Below are positions 17,744 through 26,386 of a stretch of DNA of 64,000 nucleotides, in pieces. Position 1 is the first letter of the stretch. Every line of letters begins with the position of its first letter. A model generated the notes under the pieces. That model was not told the origin of the DNA and did not search any database. It was given only the letters and a program-made list of their open reading frames with translations. Both the position numbers and the translations under genes were made by a program. The stretch is from Sphingobium sp. WTD-1 (GTDB lineage Bacteria > Pseudomonadota > Alphaproteobacteria > Sphingomonadales > Sphingomonadaceae): contig NZ_CP119127.1 of the NCBI RefSeq assembly GCF_030128825.1, positions 3,771,501 to 3,835,500 on the forward strand, in the 5' to 3' direction.

Positions 17744-18790
17744 CTACATCCTCTGGATAAGGCTCTTTGCCCAAGACATTGCGGTGTCAATGGCCCAGTT
17801 GGTTTGTTGCGGGGACAGCGACGGCATACGATCTGGCCCCGGCCCATGCGCAAAGGGATTGCGAACATCCGTAAACATCTTCTTCAACAAGTCCGCTTCC
17901 CATTGTTCTATGAAGTTGCCATTTGCCCTAGATCCGAGATTGTCGACGTAATTAGCTGCGCCTTTTTCCATGCCAGTGTTCCACCCCTTCTTGCCACTGA
18001 TTATCTTGATAACGCTTTCGAGTGCAGAGACAGCGTGGAATGCAGCAGTTCGATCCGCATTATCCCTGCGATCAATTGCCTCCTTCATTTGCAGATCGAC
18101 ATTTGACCACATCGGATCGGCAACAAGCGACCAGAACGGCTCATGTATCTCATCAGAAGTTAAGCGATCATCAGTGAACTGGAAGAAGCCGTTGTTATAG
18201 CTCAGCGGATAAGCCGCCTGACGCAAGCGCTCATTAATCTCCAGAATTGCTGCACTAAGATGCTCTGTAATCCGCTTGTGGTTTGCAAGAACATGCTGCT
18301 CATTGTTAAAAAGCGAAAACGGACTCATATTGCTATCAAGCGACCGGGCTGCCTCCAATTTGCTGTCCAGCCCATCATTGAGCCGCGCAACAAAATCAGA
18401 ATGTATCCGCAATACCTGCTCAATCAGTGATAGCCGAAGCCCTATAGTGATAAATGGCTGCACCCTCAGGTCATATTTCTGATTAAGATACTCGTTGCTG
18501 ATTACCGAATATAGCTTCCGCTCCGGCCTACCATTGTAATGGTGATACGGGTCTGCCAGACTATCGACACCCAACTCATCACACACCCGCTCATGCGCGT
18601 TTTCAAATGTGGATTCCATTCGGGTCTGATCCTCATAGAGGTCTTGCCCATTCTGCGTCCATTCGGGTTTCGATAGAAGCATGACCCGCAATAGCTTCGA
18701 TGCCTGAAACATGAAGCGCCGATCAAGCTCAGTCCATGCGCTTTTTACAGGCTTATTCGGATAACGATTATAGAAGATGTCGGTCAGCAT
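17744..18790 (-). CDS. AbiJ-NTD4/HEPN-type abortive-infection protein
   Basis: 348 residues from the ATG at 18790. The N-terminus MLTDIFYNRYPNKPVKSAWTELDRRFMFQASKLL matches the AbiJ-NTD4 domain that precedes many abortive-infection proteins. The C-terminal region (about 245-348) has AVSALESVIKIISGK, then LLKKMFTDVRNPFAHGPG: RNPFAH at about 310-315 is the R-x4-H motif of HEPN ribonucleases in the Abi_C group. It is encoded opposite to terS, so it can be expressed in the lysogen. Its likely job is to stop a second phage by cleaving RNA and halting the cell. In-frame ATGs at 18829 and 18844 would extend it, but the family begins near MLTDIF. Confidence 0.7.
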   Translation of the reverse strand: MLTDIFYNRYPNKPVKSAWTELDRRFMFQASKLLRVMLLSKPEWTQNGQDLYEDQTRMESTFENAHERVCDELGVDSLADPYHHYNGRPERKLYSVISNEYLNQKYDLRVQPFITIGLRLSLIEQVLRIHSDFVARLNDGLDSKLEAARSLDSNMSPFSLFNNEQHVLANHKRITEHLSAAILEINERLRQAAYPLSYNNGFFQFTDDRLTSDEIHEPFWSLVADPMWSNVDLQMKEAIDRRDNADRTAAFHAVSALESVIKIISGKKGWNTGMEKGAANYVDNLGSRANGNFIEQWEADLLKKMFTDVRNPFAHGPGPDRMPSLSPQQTNWAIDTAMSWAKSLIQRM

Positions 18791-18831
18791 AACGGTTTTC
18801 AGCCCCAAATCCCGCTTGGTAGCACCCATTA

Positions 18832-18837
18832 TAAATA
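18832..18837 (+). promoter_or_regulatory. TAAATA box
   Basis: TAAATA, here as the full TATAAATA, 11 nt before the ATG at 18843. No Shine-Dalgarno lies between them. Confidence 0.4.
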
Positions 18838-18842
18838 TGAGC

Positions 18843-19355
18843 ATGGAGAAAACCAAGCAAACCAAGTCAACCCTACCGGCGGTAGTCGCAGAACAGCAAG
18901 CTATGGTTCCAGCTGTGACGAACCTAATCGGCAAAGTAACTCGCCCACGTCCCGGTCAGCCCACAAAGCGCACGGAAGCCATTGTAGAAGAGATCGTAGA
19001 TCGAATTGCCGACGGTGAGAGCCTTTTAGCGATCTGCCAGGACGAGCATTTGCCCGGTTACAGCACATTTAACCGCTGGCAGCGCGCAGACCCCGACCTA
19101 CTGCGCTTGGTTGATCTCGCATATGAGTTCCATGCGCGCACGATGGATGACATCATCGACGACATGCTGGCCGGTGGGCCGTCTAGTTGCGGTGAATTCC
19201 GTCGAGACGTGGAACGCGCTGCTCACTTGCGTTGGCGATTGGGCAAACTGAACCGTAGGCGTTTCGGTGACAGGCAGCAGATTGAGATTACCACCTATGA
19301 GCCTGTGGTCATTGATGGCACGATCATCGAAGGACCGGGCGGCGACGGCGTTTAA
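18843..19355 (+). CDS. terS: Terminase small subunit
   Basis: 170 residues. The pattern RPTKRTEAIVEEIVDRIADGESLLAICQDEHLPGYSTFNRWQRADPDLLRLVDLAYEFHARTMDDIIDDM is that of Sf6-type small terminase proteins, with the DNA-binding helix-turn-helix at about 45-80 and the C-terminal oligomerisation part after it. It recognises the packaging site and hands DNA to TerL, which is unusually far away here (2.5 kb, with three other genes between). Start choice is ATG 18843 over 18837, because the TAAATA box would overlap the earlier start. It converges with the recombinase gene, sharing 4 bp at the stops. Confidence 0.8.
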   Translation: MEKTKQTKSTLPAVVAEQQAMVPAVTNLIGKVTRPRPGQPTKRTEAIVEEIVDRIADGESLLAICQDEHLPGYSTFNRWQRADPDLLRLVDLAYEFHARTMDDIIDDMLAGGPSSCGEFRRDVERAAHLRWRLGKLNRRRFGDRQQIEITTYEPVVIDGTIIEGPGGDGV

Positions 19356-20008
19356 TTTAAGCCGATAAGCCGCTTAACACTCGCTGCATACCACTGACCA
19401 CCCTGTGCGGTCGTGATATGTCGGGCATTCAGGTATGCAGCGATATCCCTCAAGGACACACAACCCTCAGCCCTAGCAGCGTCTATATGGGGCTTAACGA
19501 GAGCAGCACGGGCAGCAGTAGCCTTAGTGCGCTTATCCGCGCTAGCGATACGTCCTAGCGCACCTATGGCCGCTATGTTGCCACGATCCCCACCCAGCTT
19601 TGCCCCTTTAGCCTTTGCAGCCGCAAGAGCCTCCTTTGTGCGCTTGCTTATTTGTTCGGCTTCCCATTGTGCAACCTGAGCCATAATGCCGATCATAAAG
19701 CGATCCGCGAAAGGCATATCGGCAAAGCGAATAGGCACATGACTGTCGATGAGGCTATTCAGGAAAGCAGCATTGCGGCTAAGCCTATCCAGCTTTGCAA
19801 CTAACAAGGTCGCTCCGGTAAGGCTCGCATAATCCATTGCGGCCTTCAGTTGCGGGCGGTCATTGTTCCTACCGCTTTCGACTTCCGTAAACTCGGCTAA
19901 CAATGGCGCATCGATGATTGCGGCGACTGCCTGCTTCTGAGCCTCGAGCCCTAGTCCACTGTTGCCCTGCTTGCGAGTGGAAACCCGATAGTAAGCGACG
20001 CACTTCAT
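19352..20008 (-). CDS. Small serine recombinase (resolvase/invertase type)
   Basis: 218 residues from the ATG at 20008. MKCVAYYRVSTRKQGNSGLGLEAQ carries the catalytic Ser at 10; ESGRNNDRPQLKAAMDYA and LLVAKLDRLSRN are the other active-site blocks. RFMIGIMAQVAQWEAEQISKRTKEALAAAKAKG is the long E helix, and the C-terminus has a recombinase HTH (SLRDIAAYLNARHITTAQGGQWYAASVKRLI). It lacks the zinc ribbon of the integrase. It could act as a resolvase or site-specific invertase, or be a hitch-hiker between terS and terL. A repeated site lies upstream at 20147-20173. Confidence 0.85.
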   Translation of the reverse strand: MKCVAYYRVSTRKQGNSGLGLEAQKQAVAAIIDAPLLAEFTEVESGRNNDRPQLKAAMDYASLTGATLLVAKLDRLSRNAAFLNSLIDSHVPIRFADMPFADRFMIGIMAQVAQWEAEQISKRTKEALAAAKAKGAKLGGDRGNIAAIGALGRIASADKRTKATAARAALVKPHIDAARAEGCVSLRDIAAYLNARHITTAQGGQWYAASVKRLIGLN

Positions 20009-20393
20009 GCCGTAACCCTGTTGCAATGTCCGTTGCGCGAGGTGTTACAGCCACAGCACAGCTAGAGCGACCTAAGACTAGAAGCCCCAAAGAAGCCCAG
20101 CACGACTAAGCACTTCTCAGACGCTACATGGTGTGCTGCAAGGCCGTCTGGCTATCACAGTGAGCTTCCTAGCGCTTCTATGACGCAAGGAATGACAGGG
20201 GGTAGTATACACATGCTGAGCAGTGGGGTGGGGTGTGGGTGCAATGGACTATTTTCTGTCTTCCAAAAACCTGACTGTATAGTCTGGATTTTTCACCACT
20301 TTTTCCGAAAGCCGCGACCGTATTATAGATTTGTTACCGTCGTCTCATTATTTTTGGGCTTTAACAACCTAATCCCATGAAGGAGCAAATTAG
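20009..20393. other. Intergenic region between recombinase and DUF3800 gene
   Basis: 385 bp. It holds the spaced repeat copy 2 (20147-20173), a small dyad GACTGTATAGTC (20273-20284) and an AT-rich stretch ending in TATTATAG about 70 nt before the DUF3800 start, a plausible -10. No open frame of note. Confidence 0.4.
20147..20173 (+). repeat. Spaced repeat, copy 2
   Basis: TCTGGCTATCA-N6-GCTTCCTAGC, same orientation as the copy at 11646. The spacer bases differ, so the blocks, not the spacer, are conserved. Confidence 0.75.
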
Positions 20394-21203
20394 ATGGACC
20401 TTCTTTACTGCGATGAAAGCAACCTAGAAAATCGCGAGAATGAGTTTCTACTTTATGGTGGTGTCCGCATTCCTGGCGATCAAGCCGCCGCCCTGAGCAA
20501 CCGAATTGAGGAACTGCGAGCCGAATCTGGTTTAGCGCCAGATGCTCAACTCAAATTCAATCCGGCTCCCGATGGGCTTACGCACGAAGCATTCCGCGAC
20601 CTCAAGCAAAGCATTATCGAAGCCGCCATCGAACACGACTGTCAGTTCCTAGCGTATGTGGCGTTGCATAACATAGCAGGCGAGCCTGACGTGGCACGTC
20701 GGTATGGCATCAACACCATCTGCTATCATTTTCATTGCTGTCTAAATCGTGAAGATAAGAACGGACTTGTCCTGATTGATCGTTTCAACGACGAAGGCAA
20801 CAGGATCGATGGACACCTTCGAGATAAGATGTCGATTGGAGTCCAACTTCCCCATGAGAATGAACCCACCCGACTATCTACTATAAATGGTTTTCATTAC
20901 AGCGCGATCGGGCAGTCGCACTTCACTTCTTTAGCAGATATACTCATCAGTTCACTTCGGTGGGCAATCAATGTGCATTCAAGAAATACTGGCGACCTTA
21001 GAGACAATGCGTTGACACTTTTACGGGTCATGTCTCCACTATTTTTCCGCTATGATGCAGGAGCAGCAGTACCAGACCTCGGCTTTTGTTTTTCCCCGAT
21101 GAACGTAAAAGTCGCCGCCTACCATAAACTATATCTGGACCTTCAAGGCTTTCTCCGTGAGGGCGGCATTGATAGTAGCCAGATTATAACGAATAATCGG
21201 TGA
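20394..21203 (+). CDS. DUF3800 protein, possible defence nuclease
   Basis: 269 residues. The start MDLLYCDESNLENRENEFLLYGGVRI has the DUF3800 signature Y-x-D-E-S with Asp7/Glu8; LVLIDRFNDEGNRIDGHL and FHYSAIGQSHFTSLADILISSLRWAINVH are the middle and C-terminal blocks with further acidic residues. DUF3800 proteins have an RNase H-like fold and are frequent in defence islands and on phages. A ribosome site AAGGAG precedes the ATG. The gene sits alone with its own upstream region and a terminator, as expected for a moron. Confidence 0.75.
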   Translation: MDLLYCDESNLENRENEFLLYGGVRIPGDQAAALSNRIEELRAESGLAPDAQLKFNPAPDGLTHEAFRDLKQSIIEAAIEHDCQFLAYVALHNIAGEPDVARRYGINTICYHFHCCLNREDKNGLVLIDRFNDEGNRIDGHLRDKMSIGVQLPHENEPTRLSTINGFHYSAIGQSHFTSLADILISSLRWAINVHSRNTGDLRDNALTLLRVMSPLFFRYDAGAAVPDLGFCFSPMNVKVAAYHKLYLDLQGFLREGGIDSSQIITNNR

Positions 21204-21208
21204 TTGAC

Positions 21209-21233
21209 AGGGGGCGCCCAAACCGCGCCCCCT
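21209..21233. terminator. Bidirectional terminator
   Basis: AGGGGGCGC, loop, GCGCCCCCT then TTTCC, between the DUF3800 gene and the convergent exported-protein gene. Confidence 0.8.
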
Positions 21234-21257
21234 TTCCTCCGCTAAAAGCGGAAGCTG

Positions 21258-21761
21258 TTAAAGCGAGATAGCGTCAGCCTTAGTATAGCTGAGCTCCCAA
21301 CTGGACTTGCCCAGACCACCGCCGCCGAAAGCGCCGTTCTCGAACTTCTTGAAGCGCATCGCTACGCCATCGGCTCGCGGCCACATTGCGACCTTCCCCT
21401 GACGAGCCAAGATCGAACCCGCGCTGCTATCCCAATTGGCGGGCTGGCCATATTTCGCCGACAGTGCGGTCAGAACATCATTCGAGCAACGACCGCCCAT
21501 GCTGGGATTGCCTGCGATCATGACCTCGCGCACCAGCCCGTTGTCGTCAAAGCGGATATTGACCTCCGCGTCGCACTTCTCCGTGATCTTAATATCGCTG
21601 AGTTCGATGTTCTTGGGCTGGTAGCTAACGCCTTTGCCTTTCGGATACAGCGCCTCGACCTGGCTTCGCGTCATGCCAAATTCGATGTTGTTCCAGACCG
21701 GCGCTGCCATTGCTGGAGCGGAAATGCCCAGAGCCAAAGCAGCGATTATTACTTTCTTCAT
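21258..21761 (-). CDS. Exported periplasmic protein, unknown
   Basis: 167 residues with a classical signal peptide, MKKVIIAALALGISAPAMAA, cleaved after AMA. The mature part (PVWNNIEFGMTRSQVEALYPKGKGVSYQPKNI) resembles small periplasmic proteins with a 'G-T--QV--L-P' opening. Two cysteines (EKCDAEV and GGRCSND) could form a disulphide. It is a minus-strand gene inside the packaging region, so probably a lysogenic-conversion gene that changes the host envelope. Function unknown. Confidence 0.75.
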   Translation of the reverse strand: MKKVIIAALALGISAPAMAAPVWNNIEFGMTRSQVEALYPKGKGVSYQPKNIELSDIKITEKCDAEVNIRFDDNGLVREVMIAGNPSMGGRCSNDVLTALSAKYGQPANWDSSAGSILARQGKVAMWPRADGVAMRFKKFENGAFGGGGLGKSSWELSYTKADAISL

Positions 21762-21846
21762 TTTTTACTCCCTGTTGCAAAGCGCGTAGCCTTACAGCCG
21801 CCCTTATAGACCTGTCATCCTCAAAGGACAGTTAATATCCATCCTC

Positions 21847-21852
21847 TAAATA
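21847..21852 (+). promoter_or_regulatory. TAAATA box
   Basis: TAAATA 10 nt before the terL ATG at 21857; no Shine-Dalgarno lies between. Confidence 0.45.
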
Positions 21853-21856
21853 TGGG

Positions 21857-23284
21857 ATGACTACAAGTTCCAGTAAGGGCATCCGCCCCAACTTCGATGG
21901 CTTTAATGAAGACCAGTGGGAAGCATATCGCCTTGCCACTACCGCAGGTAACAAGTTCCACCTTTTTTACGGGGGTGGTGGTTCCGGCAAAAGCTGGCTC
22001 ATCATGTTCATTGTGTTGCTTCGTGCGTATCGCGCTAGGAACACCCGTCACGCAATTTACCGCCTGACCAGAAACTCTTGTGAGCAGACCCTTTTCAATA
22101 AGACGCTCTTCGAAGTGCTGGATCAGGGATTTCCGGGCCTTCGTGAACAGATCGAAGCAAAGAATGGCATCAGCTATTCGAAGATGATCGTCACCCTCCC
22201 CAACGGCAGTGAACTCTATTTCAACGGGCTTGATGAAAACCGAACATCGAAAGTCCTTGGTGACGAGTTCAACACTGTCTGGCTCAATGAGTGCAACGAG
22301 GACGGCCTAAGTTACAGTCAGGTATCCACTCTAATGACCCGACTTCGAAGAAAGTCGGAAACAGAAGATGGAAAGCTGCTCAAAAACAAGATGTTCTTTG
22401 ATTGCAACCCGCGCTTCTTTAGCGACTGGGAATATAAGGCGTTCAAGCTGCACATTAATCCCAGCGATGGCGACGCAATGCCGCGTGAGCATCAATGGGT
22501 ATCCCAGAAACTCCGAACCGAAGCCAACTTAGAAAATCTCTCGGAAGACTACACCGAAAATATGGAAACGATGAGCGCAAGTGATCGCCGTCGTTATCTG
22601 GAAGGTGAATGGTCCGACGAAAACAGCAACGCATTGTTCAATGAGAGGATGTTTGTCGATCATCGCTTTCCTAAGCCCAACAGCATCGTCACTCCAGCAC
22701 AGACATTGGACCTACTTGCCGATCACGGCATCGAGTTGAACCGTATCACAGTTGCAGTCGATCCAGCGACAAAGGGCGATACAAAGAACGACCTTCACGG
22801 CATCACCGTTCAGGGGATTTCAGGATACGGCAAAGACGCGGAAGTCTATGTGTTGGCCGACTATAGCCGCAACGGCTCTCCTATCCATGTCTGTGATGTT
22901 ATCGCAGAGGCATATAGGGATTGGGGTGCAAGTCGCATCATTCTGGAAGACAATGCGGGTGGTAAGTGGCTGCAAAGCACCATTATGCAACATAGTCCGC
23001 ATCTGCCACTGAAGTTCGTCAATGCCAATCGAACTACGGGCGACAAGTCGTCTCGTGCTGAACCTGTTGCTGCTCAGTATGAGATCGGCAAAGTGCATCA
23101 TGTGGGCACTCACAAAGAGCTAGAAGCGCAAATGTGTGATTGGGGTAGTCCAGCGAGTAGAAGGAAGTCACCTGACCGCATGGACGCGGTAGTTTGGGGC
23201 ATCACTGAACTGCTGGACTTGAACCAAGAGAAGAAGCCCGAACCAACGGGCGGCGGCGCATACCGCTACAAACGACTACGCTAA
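21857..23284 (+). CDS. terL: Terminase large subunit
   Basis: 475 residues. The ATPase half has Walker A GGGGSGKS at residues 39-46 and a Walker B-like FNTVWLNECNED. The nuclease half begins near TVAVDPATKGDTKNDLHG, whose Asp residues form the RNase H-like metal site; ILEDNAGGKWLQSTI and SPDRMDAVVWGITELL complete it, the last with the final Asp. The protein pumps DNA into the prohead and cuts it. Length is normal. Its stop touches the stop of the convergent gene at 23285. Confidence 0.95.
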   Translation: MTTSSSKGIRPNFDGFNEDQWEAYRLATTAGNKFHLFYGGGGSGKSWLIMFIVLLRAYRARNTRHAIYRLTRNSCEQTLFNKTLFEVLDQGFPGLREQIEAKNGISYSKMIVTLPNGSELYFNGLDENRTSKVLGDEFNTVWLNECNEDGLSYSQVSTLMTRLRRKSETEDGKLLKNKMFFDCNPRFFSDWEYKAFKLHINPSDGDAMPREHQWVSQKLRTEANLENLSEDYTENMETMSASDRRRYLEGEWSDENSNALFNERMFVDHRFPKPNSIVTPAQTLDLLADHGIELNRITVAVDPATKGDTKNDLHGITVQGISGYGKDAEVYVLADYSRNGSPIHVCDVIAEAYRDWGASRIILEDNAGGKWLQSTIMQHSPHLPLKFVNANRTTGDKSSRAEPVAAQYEIGKVHHVGTHKELEAQMCDWGSPASRRKSPDRMDAVVWGITELLDLNQEKKPEPTGGGAYRYKRLR

Positions 23285-23743
23285 TCAGGCTAGATTTAAA
23301 TCATACATCACCTCTGTAGCTAACGAACTCATAGAGGATTTCAATTTCGCAATAAGCGCTGGACCGCCGACATATGTTGATGGCTTAATTTCTCCATACA
23401 AATTATATTCAATTTCCGGTATTCCAGATCGATGCTTACGAAGTTGATTTTCGACGCTTTGAAAGGCGGCTTGCACTTCCTTTGAGAAGACACACTTAGC
23501 TTCCAACATCAGCCTCTCAAACTGCGCGTCTTTAATCTGATAGCCTTCGCTCTCGATATATATTTCAACGAGCTTTTTCGTGGCACTATACACCTCGATC
23601 CGGCGATCAAATAACGCTTGCTTGTTGGCCTGCTTTTGAACCCGCAACTGCTGCCCGTAGATCAGCGCCTGAACAATGCCAACAAAGGCTGCTGCACACC
23701 CTACGCCGATCGTTGCCCAAACCCCCGCTTCCGCTACGTCCAT
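23285..23743 (-). CDS. Single-pass membrane protein (moron)
   Basis: 152 residues. MDVAEAGVWATIGVGCAAAFVGIVQALIYGQQL is one membrane segment; the following part (RVQKQANKQALFDRRIEVYSATKKLVEIYIESEGY...FERLMLEAKCVFSKEVQAAF) is helical and probably cytoplasmic. It is encoded against the late genes between terL and portal. The same layout recurs at 26372-26890. The type is common among phage-encoded membrane proteins of unknown role; superinfection exclusion is a possibility. Confidence 0.6.
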   Translation of the reverse strand: MDVAEAGVWATIGVGCAAAFVGIVQALIYGQQLRVQKQANKQALFDRRIEVYSATKKLVEIYIESEGYQIKDAQFERLMLEAKCVFSKEVQAAFQSVENQLRKHRSGIPEIEYNLYGEIKPSTYVGGPALIAKLKSSMSSLATEVMYDLNLA

Positions 23744-23803
23744 TCTAACCTCATCTAGCTTTTGCCGTTATGTTTCGCATCATAACCCTCTTCGGCAACC
23801 TCA

Positions 23804-23809
23804 TAAATA
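23804..23809 (+). promoter_or_regulatory. TAAATA box
   Basis: TAAATA 82 nt before the portal start, in context CTCATAAATAGCC. Confidence 0.45.
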
Positions 23810-23885
23810 GCCAAGGCAGGGCTGTGCCACGCCGCTTCATTGCGTCCGTGACGCGCCCCCTTAATGCCTTTGGCAGAGGATTTTA

Positions 23886-25313
23886 GTGCCTATCGATGAT
23901 ATTTCCAAAGCAACACCTGAGATTGCTAAACATCACCCGCGTTTTGTTCGTAACCGCGATTTTGCAGATGGCGAAGAAGCCGTAAAAGCAAAGAATTCCA
24001 TCTATCTGCCTGCTGCTAATCCCGCAGATGATGATGCAACATACAACTCGCACCTTTTCCGAACCCGTTTCTTTCCCGCAGCATCAAAGACGCTGCAAGG
24101 CTGGGTCGGCCTCATCAAGCGCAAGCCCGATCAGCTTGGCACAAAGAGCGAGATTATCGGCACGCTCTGCGAACTGCTTACACCCGACTATCTGAACCTC
24201 AACGAACTGACCGAATGGCTGATCCGCGAGACGCTAATCACCAATTTCACCGGACTGCTTGTCGATCACCCAAGCAGGGATGAATTTACCGGACTGAGCG
24301 CCGCCAATGCATTCGAGCAGGGATATCGCCCGTTCATTGCTGGCTATACCGCCGAAAGCATCCTTGAATTGAAGCCCGGCTTGGTCGGTGGAAAGCGCCA
24401 GCTAGTCCGCGTCCGACTGATGGAACAGGATTGCACTCGCATCCGCGAACTGATGGTCAATCAGGGCATCTATCAGGTGCGTATCTGGACCAAGGATGGC
24501 GAGGCATTCATTCCCGGCCCGATCCAAACTCCATTGGTCAACGGCAAGGCATTGGGTGAAATTCCGTTCGTTCTGGTCAGCACGTCGGAAAAGCTCACGC
24601 CGCAGCCATCGCTTTTGCAGCATGTGGTGGATCTCAATCTCCAGCTTTATATCCAGCAGGGTTTGCTCTCCAACGTCCATTACACGTTGAGCGCCCCCAT
24701 CCCCACCATTCGCGGCATTTCGCCGTTGAAGGACAAGGATGACAATTACGTTCTCGACAAGGACGGCCAGCTACAGTTTCCAGACTTTCCGGTAGCCCCC
24801 GGCAGTTTGTGGCTCTTTGAGAGCAAGGACACGGTTGCTGAATATCTGGAATTCAAGGGACAAGGCGCGGCTACGCTCGAAAACTCGGTCAAGGAGATAA
24901 AGGACGAACTGCGCATCGCAGGCCATTCCATTGTCGCTCCCGACAAGCCCGCACCAGAAGCACCAGAAACGCAGATGATCTACCGCGCAGCGGAAATGGC
25001 CATCCTTGCCAGCTTTGCGCGCACAATTTCCGCCAAGATGCTTCGCGCTCTCAAGCTGTTGGCGCGCTGGGCCGATCCGGCGGCAGAAGCTGACCTGACA
25101 TTCTCCGTCAACAAGGACTTCGTGCCACAGAGCTTGTCGCCACAGGCAATCTCTGCGCTCCAAGGTCTATGGCAGGCCGGTGCTATCACGCATGACCAGC
25201 TATTGCTCTGCCTCAAGGATGGTGAAGTGCTGTCGCCGGCGCTCGACGTTGCGGCCGAAATCGAAGCCACGAAGGTCGAGGTCGCGGACAGGCCAAGCAC
25301 TGAGGCTCTATAA
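23886..25313 (+). CDS. Portal protein (DUF4055 type)
   Basis: 475 residues from a GTG start with AGAGGA 5 nt upstream. The opening (TPEIAKHHPRFVRNRDFADGEEAVKAKNSIYLPAANPADDDATYNSHLFRTRFFPAASKTLQGWVGLIKRKP) and the EIPFVLVSTSEKLTPQPSLLQHVVDLNLQLYIQQGLLSNVHYTL block are those of DUF4055 portals. The portal is the dodecameric ring through which DNA enters and leaves the head. It follows TerL and precedes the Mu-F-like protein, the standard order. The stop (TATAATGG) overlaps the next ATG by one base. Confidence 0.88.
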   Translation: MPIDDISKATPEIAKHHPRFVRNRDFADGEEAVKAKNSIYLPAANPADDDATYNSHLFRTRFFPAASKTLQGWVGLIKRKPDQLGTKSEIIGTLCELLTPDYLNLNELTEWLIRETLITNFTGLLVDHPSRDEFTGLSAANAFEQGYRPFIAGYTAESILELKPGLVGGKRQLVRVRLMEQDCTRIRELMVNQGIYQVRIWTKDGEAFIPGPIQTPLVNGKALGEIPFVLVSTSEKLTPQPSLLQHVVDLNLQLYIQQGLLSNVHYTLSAPIPTIRGISPLKDKDDNYVLDKDGQLQFPDFPVAPGSLWLFESKDTVAEYLEFKGQGAATLENSVKEIKDELRIAGHSIVAPDKPAPEAPETQMIYRAAEMAILASFARTISAKMLRALKLLARWADPAAEADLTFSVNKDFVPQSLSPQAISALQGLWQAGAITHDQLLLCLKDGEVLSPALDVAAEIEATKVEVADRPSTEAL

Positions 25314-26386
25314 TGGCCACAGTCAATCAGTCCCTACAGGACCGCGCCATTGCCCACGCCATAGCGATCAGTCGCTATGGCAACGGCATTTCCGACCGCA
25401 TCGTCAAATTGCTCAACAGCGCTGACGCTGATCTTCTGGAAAAGATCGCTGGTCGGCTCGCCTCCATTGAGGAACGCAGATACGACCTAGGCCCGAAAAG
25501 CACCAAGCGTTTGCTTGCCCTGCTGGACGAGCTGCGCGCTCTCAATGCCGCGATCTATGAGCAATTGCATGACAGCCTGGCCGACGAGCTAAACGATTTC
25601 GCGGCAGCGGAAGCGGGTTTCCAGAAGGCAGCGATCGAAGGCGCATTGCTGGTGGAAGTCGGCACGAAACTGCCCGCCCCTGCCCGCTTGAAAGCCATTG
25701 TCGAGGAAGTGCCATTTGAAGGTCGCCTGCTGAAAAGCTGGACCGAAGGGATGGAGCAAGGACGCATTGATCGCGTCACCCAAGCAATCCGTCTGGGCCT
25801 CACTCAGAGTGAGACGACGGATCAAATTGTCCGTCGCATCCGGGGCACGAAAGCCGCTCAATATAGCGATGGCATCCTTGATGTTAGCCGTCGATCCGCT
25901 CAGTCGATTGTCCGCACCGCTGTTACTCATGTCTCCAACGTCACCGCTCAGGAGACGTGGAAGGCAAATAGTCATGTGGTCAAAGGCTGGCAGTTTCTGG
26001 CCACGCTAGACACGCGCACGACTATTGGGTGCGCCAGCCTCGACGGAAAAGTCTTTCCAATTGGCGAAGGTCCAATTCCACCCAGACATATCCGCTGCCG
26101 CTCGATCAGCGTTGCGGTGACAAAGAGCTTCCGGGAAATGGGTATCGACAAGGACGAACTGCCCAAGGGTGATCGTGCGAGCATGGACGGTCAGGTAGCT
26201 GGCGCACCGCGCTATGAGCAATGGCTGTCCGCTAAGAGTGCCGCTGTTCAGGACGATATACTAGGCCCGACCCGTGCAGCTTTGTTCCGCGACGGAAAGC
26301 TGAAACTAGACCAGCTTGTAAAGTCGGATGGCACAAAGCTGACACTGGACCAGCTAAAGGACAAATACCCGTCAATTCTCCAGTAA
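25313..26386 (+). CDS. Mu gpF-like head morphogenesis protein
   Basis: 357 residues. The C-terminal third contains the Mu-F core: SAQSIVRTAVTHVSNVTAQETWKANSHVVKGWQFLATLDTRTTIGCASLDGKVFPIGEGPIPPRHIRCRSISV, with the conserved C-x-x-LDG-----G--P-PP-H--CRC/S pattern. Such minor head proteins associate with the portal and prohead. The N-terminal half is helical. It directly follows the portal gene and its 3' end overlaps the convergent membrane-protein gene by 15 bp. Confidence 0.88.
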   Translation: MATVNQSLQDRAIAHAIAISRYGNGISDRIVKLLNSADADLLEKIAGRLASIEERRYDLGPKSTKRLLALLDELRALNAAIYEQLHDSLADELNDFAAAEAGFQKAAIEGALLVEVGTKLPAPARLKAIVEEVPFEGRLLKSWTEGMEQGRIDRVTQAIRLGLTQSETTDQIVRRIRGTKAAQYSDGILDVSRRSAQSIVRTAVTHVSNVTAQETWKANSHVVKGWQFLATLDTRTTIGCASLDGKVFPIGEGPIPPRHIRCRSISVAVTKSFREMGIDKDELPKGDRASMDGQVAGAPRYEQWLSAKSAAVQDDILGPTRAALFRDGKLKLDQLVKSDGTKLTLDQLKDKYPSILQ

